Translations under genes and position numbers: made by a program
Shown here: positions 1 through 5,169 of the stretch, in pieces
How positions within the stretch are numbered: the stretch's first letter is position 1
Layout of the letters: every line of letters begins with the position of its first letter
Notes under the pieces: generated by a model
Seen by the model: only the letters and a program-made list of their open reading frames with translations
Told to the model about the DNA's origin: nothing
Database searches by the model: none
Assembly: GCA_021774995.1 (NCBI GenBank)
Contig: JAJFIM010000514.1
Coordinates: 1-7,067 of the forward strand
DNA from: Alphaproteobacteria bacterium
Lineage (GTDB): Bacteria > Pseudomonadota > Alphaproteobacteria > SMXP01
DNA: 7,067 bases
Reading direction: 5' to 3'

Positions 1-1235
1 GGCAGAGTCCGCAACGGCTGATCAATGAATTGGCTGGGGAGATTTGGGTAGGAGAAAACGAACTGTGCCTTGTCACAGGTTCGGAAGCTACGCGCGCTGT
101 ACGTCAGGCCGTGCGTCAAAGCTTGACACTTGATTGGAATGAAGAAATAGGAGGAAGCCTGGAAGATCGAGGTTATGGCGATTCCTTGATGAGTTCACAT
201 GAGATGATTCATGGTGCGTTCATGCCGCCGATTGCTTATTCTTTTTTAGAGCATGCGTACCGTCGCTCTCGTGACAGAACCCGGCAAGAGCATTTGAGCG
301 CTATGGCGCGTCTCTTTTCCGGATTTTCAAAAACTGCGGCGGAAAGTCCCTTTGCCCAATTTCCCATCGAGCGAACTGAAGAATTTTTATCAACACCTTC
401 CAAAGAAAATTATCCGGTCAGTGATCCTTATTTAAAATGGTTTGTCGCGCAGGATGCTGTCAATCAAGGGGCAGCGGTCTTGCTGACCTCGGTCGGTAAA
501 GCCCGTGAACTTGGCGTCCCTCAGGAAAAGTGGATTTACCTCCATGGTTATGGCGACGCAGATGATTGCTTCTGGTCAGAGAGGAAAGAGCTTTCGCAGT
601 CGCTTCCTATGAAATTATCCGCGTGCCGTGCACTAGATATTGCCGATCTTTCTATTGATGACATCACGTATTTTGATTTGTATAGCTGTTTCCCCGTTGC
701 TGTTTTTGCGGCTTGCGATGCGCTTGGATTGAGCCCCGATGATGCGCGCCGGCTGACAGTGACAGGTGGTTTGCCCTTTTTTGGTGGGGCGGGTAACAAT
801 TACTCCCTCCACGCGATTGTGACGATGATGGGATCTCTGCGAAATGATCAAATGGCCTATGGTTTGATCTCGGCCAATGGAGGGTTTTTATCAAAACAAT
901 CTGTCGGCGTTTATTCGGCCAAACCCTTGGAGCGTGAATGGCGCCCGGTGAAATGTGACGATCTTCAAAAGCAAATGATGGAGAGTGATAAAATTTCTAT
1001 AGACCCAAACCCAAAGGGCGAGGGTCTTATAGAAAGTTATACAATTAACTATCACAAAGGCAAACCGGTCCGAGGTTTAGTTCTGGGGAGAATGGCGGAT
1101 AGAGAGCAGCGCTTTTTAGCCGTAACGTTGCTGGGTGATAGTCAGACGGTGCAGGCGCTACTCGACAAAGATCCTATGCAACGCAAGATCACAATAACAC
1201 CGGCTGAGAAAGAAAATAATTTTGTATTCTCCTGA
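1..1235 (+). CDS. Thiolase-like protein (TLP1 / acetyl-CoA acetyltransferase family), 5'-truncated by window edge
   Basis: The reading frame is open from the first complete codon at position 3 and begins QSPQRLINE, a block that in this family follows the middle of the N-terminal thiolase domain. The real start therefore lies upstream, and the TTG at 30 is internal. Numbering from that TTG, DLYSCFP is at 216-222, TGGLPFFGGAGNNYS at 245-259 and ANGGFLSKQSVGVYS at 282-296. These occupy the places where true thiolases carry the GHPxGA histidine loop and the CxG cysteine loop, so both canonical catalytic residues appear to be missing. Residues from about 298 to 401 form an extra C-terminal domain matching the thiolase-like-protein-type-1 addition, an OB-fold-like barrel in the known mycobacterial structure. 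Such proteins bind CoA esters, but their reaction is unsettled; 'acetyl-CoA acetyltransferase' is a homology name only. The next gene, another thiolase-fold protein, follows closely on the same strand, so the two are probably one operon. Confidence 0.88.
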   Translation, partial: QSPQRLINELAGEIWVGENELCLVTGSEATRAVRQAVRQSLTLDWNEEIGGSLEDRGYGDSLMSSHEMIHGAFMPPIAYSFLEHAYRRSRDRTRQEHLSAMARLFSGFSKTAAESPFAQFPIERTEEFLSTPSKENYPVSDPYLKWFVAQDAVNQGAAVLLTSVGKARELGVPQEKWIYLHGYGDADDCFWSERKELSQSLPMKLSACRALDIADLSIDDITYFDLYSCFPVAVFAACDALGLSPDDARRLTVTGGLPFFGGAGNNYSLHAIVTMMGSLRNDQMAYGLISANGGFLSKQSVGVYSAKPLEREWRPVKCDDLQKQMMESDKISIDPNPKGEGLIESYTINYHKGKPVRGLVLGRMADREQRFLAVTLLGDSQTVQALLDKDPMQRKITITPAEKENNFVFS

Positions 1236-1258
1236 TATCTCGTGGCTAGAACACTGAG

Positions 1259-1310
1259 GGTATTGGTGAGCACATATTATGAGTGATAATCATGGATATT
1301 GGTGAGCACA
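1259..1310. repeat. Imperfect 16-bp direct repeat flanking the start of the second thiolase-like gene
   Basis: GGTATTGGTGAGCACA at 1259-1274 recurs as GATATTGGTGAGCACA at 1295-1310, 15 of 16 bases identical, offset by exactly 36 bp (12 codons). The second copy encodes residues DIGEH of the thiolase-like protein. The first copy lies in the leader, where the same frame reads IGEH and then meets a TGA at 1280-1282. It may be the remains of a small tandem duplication. The first copy also places GGTGAG at 1265-1270, eight bases before ATG 1279, which opens only an eight-codon out-of-frame ORF ending at 1305. Confidence 0.8.
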
Positions 1311-2482
1311 AGGCTGCTATCACAGGTATCGGTCAATCACAGATTGGCCGCCGCCTTCAAACTTCTGGTTTGGCTTTGACCCTCGATGCCGCCTTGAAGG
1401 CCATTGAGAATGCTGGGTTAACGCCTTCGGCAATTGATGGAATATCCTGCTGGCCTGGTTATATGAAAGATTATCCGGGATTTTCGCCCGTGGCTGTGCA
1501 TGAATTGAAGGATGCTCTTGGGTTAAACCTCAACTGGTACTCGGGAGGAGCGGAAGGTCCAGCTCAGCTCTCTTCCATCATCAATGCTTGTGCGGCAATC
1601 GCGGCAGGGCTGGCGCAACATGTCTTGTGTTTTCGGACTTTGACTGAGTCTTCGTCGCAATCTGGGACGCGCCGGGCCAGTACGACCGGCACAGGTACGC
1701 CGGATGCCCGCCTTGAAGATCGCTATCAATGGCAAGTGCCGTTTCGTGCTTATTCTGCAGCGAACTGGATTGCGTTGTTTGCGCAAAGGCATTTTCACGA
1801 TTATGGAACGACACGCGAGCAATTGGCTCAGATCGCCTTGAATGGGCGAAAGAATGCGCTCTTTGCGGAAAGCGCGATTTATAACGCGCCCCTATCCTTA
1901 GATGAGTATATAAATGCCCGGATGATTAGCACACCATTATGCCTGTATGATTGTGATGTGCCGATAGATGGTGCTACGGTCATGATCATATCTTCACGTG
2001 AGGCGTTTTCAAGACCTTCTGCGAAGCCAATATTAATTGAGGCTGTTGGTTGTGCCAACCATGGCCGGGACAGTTGGGATCAGCGCGGTGATCTGACGAG
2101 CATGGCGGCGGACGATGCGGCAAAAATGATGTGGTCGCGAACGGATCTCCGTCCAAATGATATCGATGTTGCTGAGCTTTATGATGGGTTCAGCTTTCTC
2201 ACCCTGAGCTGGCTTGAAGCTTTGGGGTTTTGCGGAAAAGGTGAAAGCGGGGCGTTTGTTGAAGGAGGGCAGCGTATTGCACTCAATGGTGAACTGCCCC
2301 TCAATACGAATGGTGGCCAGCTCTCCTCTGGGCGCACGCACGGCTATGGCTTGCTCTATGAAGCCTGTATTCAATTGCGCGGAGCAGGCGGAGCGCGCCA
2401 AGTTGCGAAGGGCCCGCGCACTGCTGTTGTGGCAAGTGGAGGGGGGCCGCTGGCCTCGTGTTTATTGTTGCGAAATGAATAA
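1292..2482 (+). CDS. Thiolase-family / lipid-transfer-protein (Ltp2-like) protein
   Basis: This is a cytosolic SCP2-thiolase-like protein of 396 residues from ATG 1292, or 399 from an in-frame GTG at 1283. ATG 1292 is preferred: it has a weak GAGTG six bases upstream and begins MDIGEHKAAITGIGQS, the usual first beta strand. Numbering from GTG 1283, the region that should carry the nucleophilic cysteine reads YSGGAEGPAQL (86-96) and has none. ELYDGFSF (298-305) and NTNGGQLSSGRTHGYG (341-356) replace the classical His and Cys loops. This pattern matches Ltp2/DitF-type proteins, which in steroid side-chain degradation do retro-aldol cleavage of beta-hydroxyacyl-CoA using conserved tyrosines; Tyr300 and Tyr355 are the obvious candidates here. 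Ltp2 normally works with a DUF35 partner, and none is encoded in this window. A retro-aldolase or other CoA-ester lyase role is inferred. The family call is firm; the reaction is not. Confidence 0.85.
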   Translation: MDIGEHKAAITGIGQSQIGRRLQTSGLALTLDAALKAIENAGLTPSAIDGISCWPGYMKDYPGFSPVAVHELKDALGLNLNWYSGGAEGPAQLSSIINACAAIAAGLAQHVLCFRTLTESSSQSGTRRASTTGTGTPDARLEDRYQWQVPFRAYSAANWIALFAQRHFHDYGTTREQLAQIALNGRKNALFAESAIYNAPLSLDEYINARMISTPLCLYDCDVPIDGATVMIISSREAFSRPSAKPILIEAVGCANHGRDSWDQRGDLTSMAADDAAKMMWSRTDLRPNDIDVAELYDGFSFLTLSWLEALGFCGKGESGAFVEGGQRIALNGELPLNTNGGQLSSGRTHGYGLLYEACIQLRGAGGARQVAKGPRTAVVASGGGPLASCLLLRNE

Positions 2483-2503
2483 AAAATAAAGAGAGTGAGA
2501 AGC

Positions 2504-2523
2504 CGCAAGCCCTTAGGCTTGTG
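2504..2523. terminator. Hairpin between convergent genes, possible weak bidirectional terminator
   Basis: CAAGCC (2506-2511) and GGCTTG (2516-2521) are perfectly complementary around a CTTA loop. On the + strand transcript the stem extends by a G-U and a C-G pair to 2504/2523. It sits between the stop of the thiolase-like gene (2482) and the convergent ferredoxin gene, and the ferredoxin TAA stop lies in the loop and first stem base. No U-run follows directly on the + strand. On the minus strand a T-rich stretch (2483-2488 on the + strand is A-rich) begins about 15 bases later. Termination is therefore plausible but not canonical. Confidence 0.4.
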
Positions 2524-2734
2524 TGCTGTCTTTCATCGTCTCATCCTCGACGATGGTTATGACGCGTTCAGGGCAGGCGTTTGCACCCTCGCGGGCTTGC
2601 TCTTCCAAGCCAGGAGGAACTTGAATCACGGCTGTTACGTTGAAGCCGTTATCATCAAGCTTGAAAAGTTCCGGAGAAATTTCCGCGCACCGCGCTTGCC
2701 CAACACATTTCCTCACGTCGACTAGGATTTTCAT
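2513..2734 (-). CDS. Single-cluster 3Fe-4S ferredoxin (P450-type)
   Basis: This 73-residue soluble electron carrier starts MKILVDVRKCVGQARC. Cys10 and Cys16 give the C-x5-C pattern in which a non-cysteine residue fills the middle position, and Cys54 lies in ACPERVI, the usual third ligand followed by proline. Three cysteines in this arrangement are typical of 3Fe-4S ferredoxins that pass electrons from a ferredoxin reductase to cytochrome P450s; the length is normal for the family. The acidic stretch ISPELFKLDDNG is also typical. ATG 2734 is supported by GGAAGG on the minus strand about six bases upstream. No P450 or reductase is encoded in this window, so the partner must be elsewhere. The gene is convergent with the thiolase-like gene and has its own upstream promoter with a palindromic element. 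Family assignment is very likely; the P450 link is inferred from family habit. Confidence 0.93.
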   Translation of the reverse strand: MKILVDVRKCVGQARCAEISPELFKLDDNGFNVTAVIQVPPGLEEQAREGANACPERVITIVEDETMKDSTQA

Positions 2735-2766
2735 TGTGCCCTTCCACTTATATTCACCAATTTATA

Positions 2767-2794
2767 ATAGTATCATGTTTTATGATAATATCAA
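2767..2794 (-). promoter_or_regulatory. Candidate sigma70-type promoter for the ferredoxin gene
   Basis: On the minus strand TTGATA (2794-2789) could serve as -35, and TACTAT (2772-2767) as -10 with a 16-bp spacer; TATTAT (2769-2764) at 19 bp is an alternative. The start codon is about 30 bases further on, leaving a short leader with the GGAAGG ribosome site. The palindromic element lies in the spacer and overlaps the -10 box. Assigned by eye. Confidence 0.45.
2768..2787 (-). promoter_or_regulatory. Putative operator, copy 1 (upstream of ferredoxin)
   Basis: On the minus strand this reads TATCATAAAACATGATACTA. Its core is a perfect 6-5-6 inverted repeat, TATCAT / ATGATA (2771-2776 and 2782-2787). 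Allowing one mismatch the arms extend to ten bases (ATAGTATCAT / ATGATAATAT, 2767-2791). A near-identical element (18 of 20 positions) lies upstream of the amidohydrolase gene in the same orientation relative to transcription. Position over the promoter spacer suggests a repressor site. The regulator's identity is unknown. Confidence 0.6.
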
Positions 2795-2858
2795 TATAAT
2801 CCTGTAACGTTCCGCAGGTCATATCGCAATCATTCCGCACTTCGCAGAGCGTCAAGTC

Positions 2859-2881
2859 AAAAAAAGAGAGCCACGGCTTTA
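2859..2881 (-). terminator. Possible terminator after the DUF2889 gene
   Basis: Directly at the minus-strand stop codon, AGCC/GGCT (2878-2875 and 2872-2869) can pair only weakly because two bases separate the arms, and a run of seven T (2865-2859) follows. The U-tract is good but the stem is poor, so this is a tentative call. Confidence 0.25.
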
Positions 2882-3604
2882 GCGAGGTTCTTTGAGATCA
2901 TCCAATAAAGTCTCAGGGTTTTCGGAGAAATCATGGGATGATCCAGTCATACGCCAGGCACGATCGAGATTCTCAGGTTGATAACTATAACAGGCAGGGG
3001 TGCCTGGAAAATCGGACAGCCGCGAGATCAAATCAAGGTCGACCATGCGCCCTTGAGAGACGAACACAGCGCGCCGCAAGATAAGCCCGTATTCAAGTGT
3101 CTCATGATCAAGAATCTGATTTGCCCAGGGTATAAATCGTTTTAAGTTCACATCCGCGAAAGGATCAGGTGATGTGATGGTGTTCCCGTGCACCTGCCAG
3201 GACAATACTGTGCGACCCTTTACCTTCAAGCAGGGTGTGGTGGCGCCATTGATACGATCAGGCACACAACAATCGTAAGTTCTTACTTTTTCGCGGCGTT
3301 GAGAATGAGTAATGGCAAGCCCCGCCAGATCCAGTAAGTGCATGCAGTGAATCTTGCAATTGGCGCGTAGTAATGTTGCCATTGGCGAAGAAGACAGCGG
3401 GTTGGAGACGAGTTCATTCAGGACTTGGCTGGCTTCCGGGCAGGTCGACCAAGGATAGCGGATGGTTTGCGCTGATATCTCAGTGACTGCACGCCCATTG
3501 TGTTGAACGCATACAGAAAAACGATGGAAATCATCTTCCAGATTTGCATGGATCTGGTCATTTTTCTTCTCCAACTGGATTCTGCGTCGAAATACACCGC
3601 TCAT
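2879..3604 (-). CDS. DUF2889 domain-containing protein
   Basis: This 241-residue protein of unknown function has the hallmarks of DUF2889: EDDFHRF at 23-29, RYPWSTCP at 49-56 and a Cys/His-rich block NCKIHCMHLLDLAGLA at 82-97. The conserved Cys55, Cys83, Cys87, His86 and His89 could bind a metal, which is inference only. There is no signal peptide or membrane segment, so it is probably cytosolic. Members are often found among lipid, steroid or aromatic catabolic genes in Proteobacteria, as here. ATG 3604 has only a weak GGA about six bases upstream. The gene runs divergently from the amidohydrolase across a 185-bp gap and in the same direction as the ferredoxin, from which it is separated by 144 bp containing the ferredoxin's own promoter. 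The family call is good; no biochemical role should be assumed. Confidence 0.82.
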   Translation of the reverse strand: MSGVFRRRIQLEKKNDQIHANLEDDFHRFSVCVQHNGRAVTEISAQTIRYPWSTCPEASQVLNELVSNPLSSSPMATLLRANCKIHCMHLLDLAGLAITHSQRREKVRTYDCCVPDRINGATTPCLKVKGRTVLSWQVHGNTITSPDPFADVNLKRFIPWANQILDHETLEYGLILRRAVFVSQGRMVDLDLISRLSDFPGTPACYSYQPENLDRAWRMTGSSHDFSENPETLLDDLKEPR

Positions 3605-3723
3605 GTTTTTCCAATGCCTTTAGGCAATGCTCTGCAATTTGTTGCTATATGCGTGTAGCTTAGCCTCTTTCTAAAAGCAATAAAGTCTCTCTGTGGCTGA
3701 GGTTGGCGCCTTTGGAAAGGGGC

Positions 3724-3753
3724 TGGACAGTATTTCATAAAATATGATACTAA
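3724..3753 (+). promoter_or_regulatory. Candidate sigma70-type promoter for the amidohydrolase-ALDH unit
   Basis: TGGACA (3724-3729) is a one-mismatch -35 box. It can pair with TACTAA (3748-3753, 18-bp spacer) or GATACT (3746-3751, 16-bp spacer) as a weak -10. The start codon is about 35 bases downstream. The palindromic element occupies the spacer, the same geometry as at the ferredoxin promoter. The rest of the 3605-3789 divergent gap must also hold the DUF2889 promoter, for which no convincing boxes were seen. Confidence 0.4.
3733..3752 (+). promoter_or_regulatory. Putative operator, copy 2 (upstream of amidohydrolase)
   Basis: The + strand reads TTTCATAAAATATGATACTA. It contains a 6-5-6 inverted repeat with one mismatch, TTTCAT / ATGATA (3733-3738 and 3744-3749). 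It matches copy 1, read along its own transcription direction, at 18 of 20 positions, including the trailing CTA outside the palindrome. Conservation beyond the symmetric core suggests that both a regulator site and the -10 region are shared. Confidence 0.58.
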
Positions 3754-3789
3754 TTAAGGGGTGAGCTACACCCTCTCGGAGATGATGTC

Positions 3790-5106
3790 ATGCAGATGAA
3801 TGAGATGATTTTGGTCAGTGTTGATGATCATATTTGTGAACCCCCGGATATGTTCGATCACAACACACCTGCCGCCTACAAAGGCCGAATGCCTAGAGTA
3901 GTATCAAAAGATGGGCTGCAGGCGTGGGTGTTTGGAGACCGGGTGATGCCGAACATCGCACTGAATGCCGTCGTGGGCCGCAGGCCGGAAGAATATGGCA
4001 TGGAGCCAACATCCCTCGATCAATTGCGTAAAGGTTGTTACCAGGTAGATGCGCGTATCGATGATATGAATGTCAACGGAATCCTTGCTGGCTTAAATTT
4101 CCCAACTTTTCCTGGAATCGCGGGACAATTGCTTCTTGGTGAAAAAGACCAAGGGCTTGCGCTCGCCGTTATCCAATCTTACAACGATTGGCATATTGAT
4201 GAATGGTGCGGGGCTTATCCGGGGCGCTTTATCCCCTGCGCCTTGATTCCTCTTTGGGATCCAAAACAGGCGGCTGAAGAAGTGCGCCGCGTAAAAAATA
4301 AGGGCTGCCATTCCATCACAATGCTGCCCAATCCCGTGCGGGATAAACTACCAAGTATTCATGATTCTTATTGGGCGCCACTCTGGGCAGCTTGCGATGA
4401 AAATGAAGTGATGATTAATTTACATATAGCTGAGGCGTCGAATGCCATTCCTTCGATGGATTCGCCAGTTGACGTTTTCATTGCCAACATGCCGGTAACG
4501 CTCTACGCCACGGCCAGTGATCTGGTATTTTCCCGTATTCTCAGAGATTACAGCAATATCAAATTCGCCCTGTCGGAGGGTGGCGCCGGTTGGGTGCCGC
4601 ATTTTCTGGAGCGCATCGACTATGTTTATAAACATCACGGCGCTTGGACGCGGCAGGATTTTGGGGGAAGGCTTCCCAGTGAGTTGTTCCTGGAACATTG
4701 CTATACCTGCTTCATCAAAGATAATACGGCAATTAAAATGCGCGATTTAGTGGGTCTAGATACCCTTACCTGGGAATGTGACTATCCGCACTCTGATTGT
4801 ACATGGCCAAAATCCCCCGAAGTTTTGTGGGCGGATATCAAGGAAGTCTCTAAAGAAGATATCGATAAAATCACGCATTTAAATGCTATGCGGGCATACC
4901 ACTTTAATCCTTTTGAGGATTTGAGCAGAGATGAGTGCACTGTCGGTGCATTGCGCGCCAAGGCTGTTGATGTTGATATCAGCTATCTTAATACCAAAGG
5001 AGCGGGAAAACCCCCATCAAGTAAAGATGAAGGACCTGTAACTATGAGGGAAGTGACTCAGCAATTATCAGAATCATTCTCTTTGACCATAGATGCCGCT
5101 GAATAA
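3790..5106 (+). CDS. Amidohydrolase family protein (Amidohydro_2, ACMSD-like)
   Basis: This 438-residue cytosolic TIM-barrel metal enzyme belongs to the amidohydrolase-2 family, whose members hydrolyse or decarboxylate cyclic or aromatic acids. The first strand carries Asp12-Asp13-His14 (SVDDHICEPPDMF), the D-x-H variant of the metal motif. NLHI supplies His212, and CDYPHSD at 330-336 supplies Asp331, the metal-binding aspartate. LSEGGAGWVPHFLERID (261-277) occupies the place where ACMSD-type decarboxylases have a catalytic His-Gly-Gly; here it is Glu263, so the chemistry may differ from ACMSD. The tail after about residue 385 is not part of the barrel core. ATG 3790 is supported by GGAG eight bases upstream. 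The ALDH gene follows after 63 bp on the same strand. Substrate is unknown; hydrolase, decarboxylase or hydratase activity are all possible. Confidence 0.88.
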   Translation: MQMNEMILVSVDDHICEPPDMFDHNTPAAYKGRMPRVVSKDGLQAWVFGDRVMPNIALNAVVGRRPEEYGMEPTSLDQLRKGCYQVDARIDDMNVNGILAGLNFPTFPGIAGQLLLGEKDQGLALAVIQSYNDWHIDEWCGAYPGRFIPCALIPLWDPKQAAEEVRRVKNKGCHSITMLPNPVRDKLPSIHDSYWAPLWAACDENEVMINLHIAEASNAIPSMDSPVDVFIANMPVTLYATASDLVFSRILRDYSNIKFALSEGGAGWVPHFLERIDYVYKHHGAWTRQDFGGRLPSELFLEHCYTCFIKDNTAIKMRDLVGLDTLTWECDYPHSDCTWPKSPEVLWADIKEVSKEDIDKITHLNAMRAYHFNPFEDLSRDECTVGALRAKAVDVDISYLNTKGAGKPPSSKDEGPVTMREVTQQLSESFSLTIDAAE

Positions 5107-5169
5107 AACCAGCGCCGTGCCATTGCCAATCGGCTTTATGCCTAAATTAAAAATGAACAGGAAAACGTA

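Noticed and set aside
1276..1290. ATTAT-GAGTG-ATAAT inverted repeat as a third operator copy
   Set aside because: It shares the 5-bp spacer and A/T character but not the TATCAT/ATGATA sequence, and it lies directly on the start codon region.
1279..1305. Eight-codon ORF (MSDNHGYW) with a well-spaced GGTGAG, as a leader peptide
   Set aside because: It has no attenuator hairpin or codon bias, and it overlaps the thiolase-like start. It is recorded only as part of the repeat observation.
2033..2401. 122-codon open frame on the minus strand inside the thiolase-like gene
   Set aside because: It is fully antisense to a well-conserved gene and resembles no known family.
3611..3630. Short inverted repeat TGCC-TTTA-GGCA in the DUF2889 leader
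   Set aside because: Only four base pairs are perfect before a mismatch and there is no U-tract. It is too weak to call a regulatory hairpin.
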